Source of the DNA: Durusdinium trenchii
Lineage: Eukaryota; Sar; Dinophyceae; Suessiales; Symbiodiniaceae
Direction: 5' to 3'
Assembly (NCBI GenBank): GCA_963970005.1
Contig: CAXAMN010001159.1
Location: 1 to 64,000 of the forward strand
Length of the DNA: 64,000 bases
Shown: positions 19,001-28,436 of the stretch, one piece after another
Layout: the number at the start of each line of letters is the position of its first letter
Numbering within the stretch: position 1 is the stretch's first letter
Notes under the pieces: generated by a model
Databases searched by the model: none
Seen by the model: only the letters and a program-made list of their open reading frames with translations
What the model was told of the DNA's origin: nothing
Made by a program: the position numbers and the translations under genes

Positions 19001-20160
19001 TTCCGTTATTTCACAACAGTAGTATACGAGTTCCTTTCCGCTTCTTAAGTGACAGCGAGGTGTTGCAGGTTTCAGGTCTCAGCCGCAACTTTGCCACTAT
19101 TTCGCGCCTTAAGCATGTTTTGCACTCACAGACAATACGCTCCTTTGTTGGTAACTCCTTTCATCCCAAGCTTATCAGCCTTGCCATTGGCACGCCTGAT
19201 CACATTCGAGCATGGATCCAAGGAGAAACAGAATGTTTCTTTGGTGTAGCCTCGCCGGATGACGTCAGACAAGGGTATGTCTCCTTTAGGCAAGCCATCG
19301 AAAATAATCTCAAAATGTCGGGCAGAAGCACCCAAACTGCAATTGTCCCGGAGCCCTACCGACACATTAACTTTCGGAGTTTGGTGATGTCGCCTGTCAC
19401 GAGGCCTCCAATTGCTCAACCTATAGTAACACAGATTCTGCCGCCTTATCTTACCAAAGAAGCCATTGACAACAGTAACAAGGATAGACGAGAGCAACGC
19501 TTCGATATTCTAGGCAAAGAGCCCTTGATCAAATTTCTTACAGACCTAAACCTCCTCAACTATGTGGAGCAAACAGCGGTACCGCAATGGATCTTCTTCA
19601 GTGAAGAGATTGTGCAAGCATTGTGTACCCTTTCTGTCAACAGTGATGCTCTAAATACTTATCGGCAAGAACTACTGTATCACTGCACCTATCACAGAAT
19701 CACTCTATTTCTGCGACAAATCCTTATTACGATCAAAACAGCTGACACAGGATTCATCATTTGTTGGCTCGCCCATCAGCCAAATCACATGAGGTATCTT
19801 GGTCCTAGTCGAGCCACACACCTATATCTATTGCGTCTCCATGACACACTTGAGATCCTACTCTTCAAGTATGGTGGAGAGCCCGTGCGTATTTGTCAGC
19901 CCTCTCAGTCGTCCTCCTGGTATCGGTCCATGTTTGATTTTCAAACCAACCCCCAGGGAGTTGGAACGGAACATATATGTGCTTTTGCAATCCAACAAGA
20001 ACGCATCTGCACAATTACTGAAAAGCCGTGGGCACATAGTTTTGTTGAGCCAGGATGTGCATTGTGGAGGCTTTCCCACCTGCTGCTAGCAGCAGAGAAT
20101 CGAGTATGCAAAGAACCAGGAGAGAGACATGGGGTAAAACCACCGCCCCTAATCCACTAG
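16072..20160 (+). pseudogene. LINE copy 2 ORF1, second half: USP-like and DNMT3-like domains
   Basis: This is the same frame as the preceding half beyond the nonsense codon; the first ATG is at 16192. The USP-like Cys box (Cys codon 16843-16845), both CxxC pairs, the His box and YDNATG are all retained. So are the DNMT motifs FDGCGSS, GGSPCTDLT (Cys codon 18322-18324), IENAGSM, KRLRLFF and the motif X GN. Both enzymatic cores are therefore conserved across the two copies. Homology ends at 20117, after which about 14 unrelated codons lead to a stop. The C-terminal roughly 140 residues of ORF1 are missing. If translation restarted at 16192, both domains would still be made; that is speculation. 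Confidence 0.8.
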
Positions 20161-20357
20161 CAAAGCACCCTGGTCGTTGCATCTGGCACGCCAGGGGAAG
20201 CAGTCCTTGAAGCAGTCCATGAACAACCAAAGAGCATCTCTGCAGGCAAGCTTTGCATTCGATGTGTCACTAGCACTGTGTATCACTTGACATGCAAGTC
20301 ATAGGAATCTTAATGAATGTAGCCATCACATGATCCAGTCATTGACGTTTCACTTCA
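20118..20357. other. Spacer between LINE copy 2 and the next element
   Basis: About 240 bases follow the LINE breakpoint without recognisable coding sequence or a repeat shared elsewhere in the window. It could be host DNA or an untranscribed part of the next element. No LTR could be identified in it. Confidence 0.4.
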
Positions 20358-20377
20358 CCGGACATGTTTGGCTCAAG
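20358..20377 (+). other. Second probable spliced-leader relic
   Basis: CCGGACATGTTTGGCTCAAG has the same layout as the sequence at 13385: a CCG start, 20 nt, and an exact TTTGGCTCAAG end. It lies at the start of the HAD-like ORF, whose ATG (20364) falls inside it. Two exact matches of this 11-mer in 64 kb, both directly 5' of retroelement ORFs on the same strand, are unlikely to be coincidence. Confidence 0.55.
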
Positions 20378-21539
20378 ATTGTGGGAAAAAGGGGCGGCTG
20401 CTGTGTTCTTTTGGTTATCAGCCGTATCGCTTTGCGATCGGTTGTTGGCCGTCGTTGCAGCCATCGCATCTTCCTCTGGTTCACGTCGTCCGACTGAACC
20501 CGCTGGTCCGCCCCCGCCTGAAGGGGGTTATTCCGATCCGGAGCATCCCGAGTACGAGGAGCTCCACAAGCTTCTGAGGTTCCCTCGCTCCGGAAAGAGC
20601 GGCCGAGCACAGAAGAGGGCGTTCATTCGCCAGGGCGTGGCTGAGGGGCATTTTGCGTTGACACATCCGCATTTGCTGAACGGTGTTACGTCTTTTAACT
20701 TTTGCGCACAGAGTCGGGTGACGATTGTTGAGGAGGTTCTTCAAACGTACAGAGCTCGATTCGAGGAGGCGCATAGGTTAGCTGCTTCGGCACTGCCACC
20801 TAGGCCTGAGCCTGCTGTTCCGGTACCGCCTGCTGTGATTGGCCTTACGCCGAAGGCATTTGCAAAGGCACCGCCGTGGAGGCCAGAGCCAGTTCAGGTC
20901 TCGATTGTTCTGCCGGACACGGTGCATTTCCTTACCTTTGAGGCAGCGGAGAGTCGCTATACTCGTTGGGAGTCACAGGAAGTGCATTTGGGAGCAGTTG
21001 CAGACATTGGCCAGGTTAAGGTCCTTTTTGTTGATCGCCATCAGGTTCTTGACAGGGATCACAGCGATACTTGCAGACAGACAGGTCGCGTGGGAGTTGA
21101 GAACATTGAGGCGGTCGAGAAGTTCAGACAGTTTGCATTGGATCACGAGCGTATTCCATTTGTTTTCGTTTTTTCTTTCATTGGGAGTTCGGGGCGCTAT
21201 CAAGCGTGCAAGGACATTTGGAGCAACAGCGAAGGGATTCATCACTTGTTTGACGGGATCATTTGTACGTTCGAGCCGGACGGTCCGACAGGGAAGGCTG
21301 CAGTTATCTCGAGATTTGCCGAACGGTTGGGGGATCACTTGTCTTGTTGTTTGATCGACGACAACGCTGATATCCTATCTGAGTTGGAAGCCACTTTGGC
21401 CACCGACAGGGCAACAGGGATTCACATTAAGCTTTCACGGAAGAGGAGCTTGAACAGCGGATCTGCGTATCCATACGCCAATTGGTTGAGCGACGGCTGG
21501 ACGAAGGAGGCAGTTGAGAATTTCATTGCAGCCGAGTAG
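20364..21539 (+). CDS. HAD-like protein encoded 5' of a retroelement polyprotein
   Basis: This 391-codon ORF opens with a hydrophobic stretch and a Pro-rich segment. Its C-terminal half has HAD-superfamily layout: LFVDRHQVLDRD (motif I position, about residue 224), VFVFSFIGSSG (motif II Ser), GKAAVISRF (motif III Lys) and CCLIDDNADILSE (motif IV). The second Asp of the canonical DxD is His, so catalysis may be altered or lost. The only Met codon is the first one and lies within a spliced-leader relic, so the natural start is uncertain. The polyprotein ORF begins 27 nt downstream in the same frame, separated by two stops. A role in the retroelement is inferred from position only. Confidence 0.6.
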   Translation: MFGSRLWEKGAAAVFFWLSAVSLCDRLLAVVAAIASSSGSRRPTEPAGPPPPEGGYSDPEHPEYEELHKLLRFPRSGKSGRAQKRAFIRQGVAEGHFALTHPHLLNGVTSFNFCAQSRVTIVEEVLQTYRARFEEAHRLAASALPPRPEPAVPVPPAVIGLTPKAFAKAPPWRPEPVQVSIVLPDTVHFLTFEAAESRYTRWESQEVHLGAVADIGQVKVLFVDRHQVLDRDHSDTCRQTGRVGVENIEAVEKFRQFALDHERIPFVFVFSFIGSSGRYQACKDIWSNSEGIHHLFDGIICTFEPDGPTGKAAVISRFAERLGDHLSCCLIDDNADILSELEATLATDRATGIHIKLSRKRSLNSGSAYPYANWLSDGWTKEAVENFIAAE

Positions 21540-21566
21540 ACGTCGTTTGATCTTTGAAAAGAAGCG

Positions 21567-24500
21567 ATGGAGGGATCAGGAGGAAGTGCGCATGGTTCAC
21601 CGGAGAGTGAACAGATTGTCATGTTTGGGGAAGCCATTGCAACTCCTATCCAAGATACGAGTTTGTCATCCCTGACAGAAACATCTCACTCATCGATGGT
21701 TCAAAGTAATCAAGGAAACCCAACAGCAAGGACGGGTGTTGAATACCAACAACCGACCATCGGTCATATTGATGCAAGACAGCTTGTGTTCGAAAGCAAC
21801 CAGTCGTCTCATTTCACAGATGCCAGATCAGTCAATCTTTTGGATTTGAACCCTCTGGTCGTAGCTCAGGCTCACCAGGTCGTGTCCGAAGTGCAGGGTC
21901 AAGCCATTCAATACGCCTCTGAAGTTGAAGCTAATGCGAGGAACCAGACTGCTCAGTACGTCCAAGCAATGGAGAGTCAGTTTAGGAACCAAGCCCTTCA
22001 GCAGATCCAGGGTATTGAATCTAATGCTCAAGCCCAAATCCAGAGTCAAGTTCAATCCATTGAAAACCAAGCCAGGTCTCAAATCCAGGCGGTAGAATCC
22101 ACTGCCAGGAGCATGGTCCAGCAGTCTCAAGAAGAAGCCCATGAACTGGTCCGTCAAACCCAAGGTCAAGCTACCCGTTTGATGAATCAGTCTCATCAAG
22201 AGGTTGCTAATTACCAGAACCAGATTGAGCAATTGAAGGCTTTAGTGATTGATCGCACAAACCAGGTGGTTGAAGTGACCGGTGCATTGAACCAAAGGGA
22301 GAAAGCACTAGAGTCCACCACTAGGCAGATGAATGAAATGAGGGGTCAAATGGAAGCAACGATGAGGAGGATCAAGGATCAAGATGAAAGGTTGCAGTCC
22401 CTTGCAAAGAGTGGTACTCCAGGGGCACCAAGCACCATCCATCCTTGTAGTCCGCCGCCAAAGGCAACCTCATTCGTTGATAGGAAACCTGAAAGTGTTG
22501 GTCAGCCGAGTCCATCTAGGAAAGTTCATGGAATGGGTGAATTGGTTCCGGTGGTGCATAGTATTGCAACTCCTAAATCCTACCATCCTGGCACGGTCGC
22601 ATTCCAGGGTCCACCAATGCAAGATTCGCGGGTCGCGTTGCCTTCGTTTGCATTGACGCCCATTGCCACAGGAACCAATGGTGAAGAGCTGCATTTGGCA
22701 CCTTCACCAACTCAGTCCGCTTGTGCAGGAGAGATACCAAAGGCAAATCCAATGTTGCCTCCTGCTGCCTTGCTAAATGATCAGATCGGACTTCAAATCC
22801 AAAGTGACCAAAACACTGCTTTGCAAATGCAAGTGCATCAGTTGACCATTCAAACGCAGCAATTGATTGGTGGGTTGACGGCAAACCCTGTGCAATCGGG
22901 CAATCAGCCATCATCGAACCGATCAAGAGACCGCCACAAAGTCCCCGGATCGCCGCCAGGAAGTGGTTCTTCATCCTCTTCAAGTGACTCGAAAGGAAAG
23001 GGTTCAAACAGAAACCCTGGAGGGGGCGGAGACTCACCACCAAAATCCCCAAGTGGAGATGGCTCATCAAGCGATTCGGAGGACCCCTACAAACGAGAGA
23101 AACGACTAATGCGTATCAAACAGTATGACTATCTAAAGATTCCTGCTTTGCCTCAAGACGCAGCAAAATGCCGGAGTTTCCGAAACGCAGTGTTCAGTGG
23201 GGTTTGCAAGTTTGCCAAGAATGATGAAAGCGTCGTGTTCCGTTGGATCAATCGTTGCAACATCTCGGAAGATGGTAAAGAGTTCAACAATGCAAAGGAC
23301 TTCCCCATCTTGGATCGAATCCTAGGCGCCAAATTGCTAGAAGCAGCAAAAGGGACAAAATTCGCCTTGGAGTTTCAGACCCACCAAGAGAGATGTCAAA
23401 CGCATGATCAACAACCGAAAGGTCGCAAGTTGTTGTGGTTGATCTTCCAAAAGTTTCGACTCGATCGCGACCGCGGAACGGCACTTAGTCAGCACCACCT
23501 TGTGTCCTTGAAGATGAACGGTAGTGATATCAAGGCACTTGAAGACTTTCGACAGCGATATGACTTTTGCGTAGGCGCTCTTGAACCTAGTGAGATGCCA
23601 GCTGAAACGTCGCTGAGGTCGTTGTTGTTTGAAAGCCTCAAGAATCACCCCAAAATGGCACTTGCAATTGACAAGTTTCGGGAAGCAAACACTGGTAGCT
23701 ACAAGCGAACCAGCCGTTGGTTGTACAGCAAGATGTGTGAAGCCATTGATATATCCCAAATGGATTTGAACACAACATCAATGGACAAAGCTCTCACCTC
23801 AGCAGGTTTAGATCCAAAGGTTGGAGGGGCACAAGCAGAAGCAAAAGACAAGAAGAAGAAAGATGAAAAGACAAAGAAAGAGAAAGAAAAGAAGCCAGAG
23901 CAAGACACAAAGGTCAAGAAAGAGGACAAGCCCAAGGCATCAAAGAAGGTTGATGAAGACAAGAATGTTGATGCAGCATTTGCCCAGAAAGGAAAAGGGA
24001 AAGCGAAAGATGGCAAAGGCAAGAACAAGGAGGACAAGCCACCGCTGACCAAGGAGCAGAAAGCAAAACTGCCATGCATGTACTTCGCATACGATTCATG
24101 CACTCGCGGGAAGGATTGTGAATTCCTCCATGACAAAGGGAACTTGTACAAAGGCCCGAAACCTCGTTTGAAGTCTGGTACTGGTGCTAGTTCTTCAAGT
24201 CATGCCGGAGCCGCTTCCGTAGCTGCTGCAACTGCATTCGCGTCGATCCCGTCAGCCGAAGCCGCTTTGAAAGAAGCAAAGAAGGTTTGCAGAAAGGTCA
24301 CTCGGAGTTCCTTGAGAGTCCCTTGTGTCCAGTTGTTGGCCAAAGCCGTGACTACGATCATGACCGCCATCACATGCTGCAATCCGATGTCCCAGATTGA
24401 TCACTCAAGTGTCCCTGCATTGGCGTCACATCCATGTCAAATGGAATTCCTCATGGATTCAGGTGCAGGAAGGAATTTGTTGTCGAAAGACTCGATGCCC

Positions 24501-27470
24501 GATGATTGGAGAGGCTTCATCATCGACCCGCCGGAAAACCTGATCTTTAGAACGGGAGGTGGGGAGAGGAAAACCACAAAAGACATAGAACTCCAAGGGC
24601 AAGTGAGCGGTCTCAACACTTTCTACACTTTGGATTCATGTCCCCATGCATTGTCTTTGGGAATTCAAGTAAACCACCACAAACGAGGGTTTGTTTGGCT
24701 GCCAGACGAATTGCCCTACATGATCAAGGCGGATCGTCTTGGTGATCTCAAGCACTTTTGCCCTGAGTCGGCAAAGATTCACATGGAAGTTCGTGAGAAT
24801 GTTCCGATCATTCATGAATGGGTAGGTGCAGCGCCAGCAGATTTGGAAGCCAGTCCAGGTCCTGTCGCCTTTGATTCAGACACGGAACCAATTGGAGGTC
24901 CGAGTTCAGGATCGAGAGATCGACCGGCAAGAGCTCCTATTCCGGAGCCAGAACCTCGTGTTGAAGCACCAGTAGATTTGCCCAAAGTTAGTGATAAAGT
25001 GTTGAAAGAGAAACCAGAAACTCTTCCTCATTTTGGTGATGAACTCATGCTGTGTGATGAACCAAAAGCGGAACCCTTGGATGCCCCTTTAGATGAAGAA
25101 GATGAAGAGGCCAACCCTTGGACCCCATCACTCCGTGAACGCCTTGAAGAGGAAGCCAAAAGTGAAACTCATCAACTTTGTCACTTCCCCAAAAACCGCT
25201 ACTGTTCGATTTGTCAGAGAGCAAAGATGACAGGTCGGGTTCATCGGTCAAGGGGGGCACCGGGCGAGGATGAAATTCCTCCGCTCCACTATGGCCACAT
25301 GATGAGAGCAGACCACATTATTTTGGGGGCAGATTTAACCAAAGGTGCTGGTGGTGAGCAAGCATGCCTTGTTTGTTTCGATGAATTCTCAGGTTGCATT
25401 GGAGCTTACTCCATGACCTCAAGAGACACTGACTCGAACATCCTGTGCCTTCAGAAGTTTGCTGGAACCAGAGCTTCCCCTAGGTCTTCTTGCCTTGTGA
25501 AAACTGACTGTGCTCAAGAATTGACCAAAGCTGTTGAACATTTGGGCTGGTTGAGTGAACCAGGGATTGAGAATGACCCGTATCACAATGCAAAGTTGGA
25601 AAGCTTGATCCGAAGGATCAAAGAAGGCACACGCGCGATCCATCTCAAGTCAGGTTTGCCGCACGCCTTTTGGCCGAGGAGCATCGAGTATTTTGTTGTA
25701 GCGCATGCAATCACACATCCATGTCCTGTGCATCCGAATGAGACTCCTGAGTCCAAAGCGTTGAAGGAAGGGAAGACCTGTTATGAAGTTGCTTCAGGTA
25801 ATGTTTTTGATGGGTACCGGATTCCTTTTGGTGCATTAGTTTGGTACAAACCACCCAAGCATAGAGAACTTCCTGCCTTTGACCCAAGGACTTTTCCTGG
25901 CATCTTTTGTGGATGGCGAATCGACAACGGGTATAAGTTCAGAGGTGTGCATTTGGTTTTGGATTATGAAGCTGTTCGCACCAACAAGAAAGGTTGTGAG
26001 AAACCAATCCAAGTGTATACTAGTGAGCTTGTGAAACCAGAAGTGTTCATCTTTCCTTTGGAAGAGGCTGCAAATTCACAGCTGGCATTGTTTAAAGCAG
26101 ATCGGGAGTTGCTGAGCATTGATCCCAGAGAGTCGTTGCCCTTTGGAGAGGATCCTCCTGAGCCAGCCAAACGTAAACGCAGACCTTATGTAACATTGGA
26201 GAGATGCATTAGGTTCGGGAAGACAGTAGGTTGCAAAGGTTGCGACAGAATCGCAGAAGGCGTGAGGCACAGCGATGAATGCCACGCAAGGATTGGCAAA
26301 CTCTTGGAAGACGAGAGACTAGCCAAAGAGTCAGATTCGAAGAAAGACAAAGAGAAATCAGAAGAAGCTGTGGACATTTCGATGCACACCTTGAAGGACA
26401 AGTGTAGCCGCCAAAAATTCAGAGAAAATCCCATTGTCCTGCCTGAAGGCCAGGAGAGCAAGCTGCAGGCTTCTCTCGTGGATTGCTGTAATGCTGAGGC
26501 ACTGAATGACTATTGGGACTTTGATGAGGCCAAAGCTGCATGGAAGAGAATCCATGTCCGTCCGAGGAAGCGTTTGTTCACACCGCTTGGAAATGACTGT
26601 CCTTTTGATTCGTTCGAAGTGACAACAGAACGTCAAACTGTTTGGACTTGTAGAAACAAGACTTCACTGTTTGCAGATGATTGGCAATCCATGTCACCGA
26701 ATAGGCGCATTTGTTCAAGAAGTTGGGTAGGATGCACATACTTCTTCCCAAAGGAGAAACCTGGAAATGTGAAAGCAAGAATCATGACCATGACTAGCAG
26801 TGTTGAGAAAGAACCTCTTCGAGGACTTGATGCTGTCACGTCGATCCTTGGTTTAACTCCGGTCCCTGCAGAAGTCAAAAACGTTCAGACATTGAAGCCA
26901 CCCCGTGAAAGGAGGATTAGGTCCGGCAAAAGCCATGCAATGTTTGAATTCTGCTGCAGCAAAGACTCGAAACTAGGAGATATTAATGAATCAAGGGGGG
27001 TCCCACATTTTAGGTTGCATCGGGAACAAACCAACTTGGAAAATGAAGAAGACATCAAGAGCCTTTTGTCGTTGGTAGACGTGTTCAAGGGGGCTGACCT
27101 TTGGGGAAGCATTCCATGTAGTTCGTGGAGTCCTTGGCAGAAAATGTGTCTGCATCGATATGGTTCATCCTACGCAAAGAAATTGAAAGCCAAGAGAAAG
27201 ACAAGCAAGAAACTCTTAGCTAACTACATAAAGGTTGCCGAGAGAATTCTCCAGAACGGAGGACATGTTGCTTTCGAATGGCCCAAACATTGCGAAGGTT
27301 GGATGTTGACCGAGCTTTTGCAGTTTGTCAAGAAACATGATTTGTATGAGACATGCTGTGATGGCTGTGCCTTTGGTTTGAAAGACAGTAAAGGAGAGCC
27401 ACATCTGAAGACATGGAGAGTCGTAACCTCATCAAGAAAGTTGGCAAAGAATGTCCATATAAACCACTGA
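21567..27470 (+). CDS. Retroelement polyprotein: gag, CCCH finger, protease, integrase, methyltransferase-like domain
   Basis: The domain order is as follows. A Gln-rich coiled coil spans about 95-290. A Ser-rich linker and gag-like core are at about 470-750. A Lys-rich stretch precedes a CCCH zinc finger (C-x7-C-x5-C-x3-H from Cys837). An aspartic protease has FLMDSGAG (Asp964). A Ty1/copia-type integrase has HQLCHF and CSIC, then ADHI, KTDCAQE and the NAKLE glutamate. After about 450 less clear residues comes a final domain from about 1790 with FEFCC, SIPCSSW (Cys1851) and VAFEWPKHCEGW. These match motifs I, IV and VI of C5-methyltransferases in spacing but not exactly, so activity is uncertain. 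Reverse transcriptase and RNase H, expected after integrase in copia elements, are missing. Confidence 0.8.
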   Translation: MEGSGGSAHGSPESEQIVMFGEAIATPIQDTSLSSLTETSHSSMVQSNQGNPTARTGVEYQQPTIGHIDARQLVFESNQSSHFTDARSVNLLDLNPLVVAQAHQVVSEVQGQAIQYASEVEANARNQTAQYVQAMESQFRNQALQQIQGIESNAQAQIQSQVQSIENQARSQIQAVESTARSMVQQSQEEAHELVRQTQGQATRLMNQSHQEVANYQNQIEQLKALVIDRTNQVVEVTGALNQREKALESTTRQMNEMRGQMEATMRRIKDQDERLQSLAKSGTPGAPSTIHPCSPPPKATSFVDRKPESVGQPSPSRKVHGMGELVPVVHSIATPKSYHPGTVAFQGPPMQDSRVALPSFALTPIATGTNGEELHLAPSPTQSACAGEIPKANPMLPPAALLNDQIGLQIQSDQNTALQMQVHQLTIQTQQLIGGLTANPVQSGNQPSSNRSRDRHKVPGSPPGSGSSSSSSDSKGKGSNRNPGGGGDSPPKSPSGDGSSSDSEDPYKREKRLMRIKQYDYLKIPALPQDAAKCRSFRNAVFSGVCKFAKNDESVVFRWINRCNISEDGKEFNNAKDFPILDRILGAKLLEAAKGTKFALEFQTHQERCQTHDQQPKGRKLLWLIFQKFRLDRDRGTALSQHHLVSLKMNGSDIKALEDFRQRYDFCVGALEPSEMPAETSLRSLLFESLKNHPKMALAIDKFREANTGSYKRTSRWLYSKMCEAIDISQMDLNTTSMDKALTSAGLDPKVGGAQAEAKDKKKKDEKTKKEKEKKPEQDTKVKKEDKPKASKKVDEDKNVDAAFAQKGKGKAKDGKGKNKEDKPPLTKEQKAKLPCMYFAYDSCTRGKDCEFLHDKGNLYKGPKPRLKSGTGASSSSHAGAASVAAATAFASIPSAEAALKEAKKVCRKVTRSSLRVPCVQLLAKAVTTIMTAITCCNPMSQIDHSSVPALASHPCQMEFLMDSGAGRNLLSKDSMPDDWRGFIIDPPENLIFRTGGGERKTTKDIELQGQVSGLNTFYTLDSCPHALSLGIQVNHHKRGFVWLPDELPYMIKADRLGDLKHFCPESAKIHMEVRENVPIIHEWVGAAPADLEASPGPVAFDSDTEPIGGPSSGSRDRPARAPIPEPEPRVEAPVDLPKVSDKVLKEKPETLPHFGDELMLCDEPKAEPLDAPLDEEDEEANPWTPSLRERLEEEAKSETHQLCHFPKNRYCSICQRAKMTGRVHRSRGAPGEDEIPPLHYGHMMRADHIILGADLTKGAGGEQACLVCFDEFSGCIGAYSMTSRDTDSNILCLQKFAGTRASPRSSCLVKTDCAQELTKAVEHLGWLSEPGIENDPYHNAKLESLIRRIKEGTRAIHLKSGLPHAFWPRSIEYFVVAHAITHPCPVHPNETPESKALKEGKTCYEVASGNVFDGYRIPFGALVWYKPPKHRELPAFDPRTFPGIFCGWRIDNGYKFRGVHLVLDYEAVRTNKKGCEKPIQVYTSELVKPEVFIFPLEEAANSQLALFKADRELLSIDPRESLPFGEDPPEPAKRKRRPYVTLERCIRFGKTVGCKGCDRIAEGVRHSDECHARIGKLLEDERLAKESDSKKDKEKSEEAVDISMHTLKDKCSRQKFRENPIVLPEGQESKLQASLVDCCNAEALNDYWDFDEAKAAWKRIHVRPRKRLFTPLGNDCPFDSFEVTTERQTVWTCRNKTSLFADDWQSMSPNRRICSRSWVGCTYFFPKEKPGNVKARIMTMTSSVEKEPLRGLDAVTSILGLTPVPAEVKNVQTLKPPRERRIRSGKSHAMFEFCCSKDSKLGDINESRGVPHFRLHREQTNLENEEDIKSLLSLVDVFKGADLWGSIPCSSWSPWQKMCLHRYGSSYAKKLKAKRKTSKKLLANYIKVAERILQNGGHVAFEWPKHCEGWMLTELLQFVKKHDLYETCCDGCAFGLKDSKGEPHLKTWRVVTSSRKLAKNVHINH

Positions 27471-28436
27471 CACTGGGGATTACGCCATCTACTGTTAAAA
27501 CCACTCTCCAGGAGCAGCGCGGTGCATGCTGCGCCCATGAGCCAAAGTCTGCTCAGCCTAGCGGAGCAGAGGTTGCCGGGTGGTGAACGGGTGGTGAACG
27601 GAGGATGTTTGCGGGGTGGGCGAAGCGGCGTGTTTCTGCTAGCCACACTCCATGAACCCATGGGTTGATAGATTTGTAATGATATTATATATGCTATGCG
27701 TTTGTTGGTCATGTGAATGTTTACCTTTACCTGAACATGAGAACTCTGACCCCTGAAAACCAGACCACGAACCGGACTATCATGGCTGAGTGGATGCGAA
27801 AGAAAACCATCATATATTGTATTATACTGGGTGAGTGCAGAACAGCGTTTGTTCGGTCACAATGTCAGGATGCTGCCGACGCACCTGCAAAAGCAGCTGC
27901 AGATGAAAGTGACGCTGGGTCTTTCACGAAGTTGACGCACGCAGCAGAAGCGTTTGCATCACATGCTGCGTCACAAGCTGCTGGCCTCTTCTCCTACCAC
28001 AAAGTCGAGGAAGAGAAGACTCAGGACTCTTCTGTCTTCTTTATTGTTGACACAAATTGGCAAAGTTTGTGTCCAGTCCCTTGCTTCCCGGAGTTGTTTG
28101 ACACCTGTGCGTTTTAAGAGTACATGTTTCATCCAGTAACTGTGCTGGGTGATTGTATTGTCTCAAGCCACGTACTGATATAACTCACTATAGCAGGGAA
28201 TAACTGAAGATATATCATAGGATGTGGCCCGTACTATCATCACAGAGAATCAGGGATACCATGTTGGATGGGACCGCCTTCATCTCAACAATAAGAGTCT
28301 TAATAGCAAGATTAGAAGATTAATGAAAAGAAGGTGGTCTTTTCCAACACAATTTCCCCAGCTGCATTCAATTTCCCCAGCTGCGCCAGCTGCGTTGCGT
28401 TCAACTGACATCATTGTTTTCACACACGCACGCAAA
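27471..28436. other. Spacer, no convincing gene
   Basis: This stretch follows the polyprotein stop. A short direct duplication of GGTGGTGAACG is present near 27580-27602. A plus-strand open frame at 27713-28117 includes an Ala-rich stretch but no recognisable domain, and its start is arbitrary; I regard it as unsupported. No LTR or remaining reverse-transcriptase sequence was seen. Confidence 0.4.

Larger units (their letters stand above)
13385..20117 (+). mobile_element. LINE copy 2 (5' end retained, 3' part missing)
   Basis: This plus-strand sequence is homologous to copy 1 from 15055 to 20117 (copy 1: 12864 down to about 7786), giving a roughly 5-kb inverted duplication. It extends about 1.6 kb further 5' than copy 1 and begins at a spliced-leader-like relic, so it holds the element's 5' leader and ORF1 N-terminus. 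It stops abruptly within ORF1 at 20117, followed by unrelated DNA, and all of ORF2 is absent. The copies differ by scattered substitutions and small codon-sized indels, so the duplication is not an assembly echo of a single sequence. Frameshifts and one nonsense codon make this copy non-coding as a whole. Confidence 0.8.
20358..27470 (+). mobile_element. LTR-type retroelement lacking reverse transcriptase
   Basis: Two plus-strand ORFs in tandem (HAD-like, then gag-protease-integrase-methyltransferase-like) form one unit. No reverse transcriptase or RNase H is present and no LTR pair was found by eye. It begins at a spliced-leader relic, so it could be a retroposed mRNA copy of an LTR element, or a 3'-truncated element. 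The reading frames are intact, suggesting a recent arrival or a functional non-autonomous element. Confidence 0.65.

Noticed and set aside
20118-28436. LTR pair around the 20.4-27.5 kb element
   Set aside because: No direct repeat could be found by eye in either flank; an alignment of 20118-20357 with 27471-28436 would be needed to be sure.
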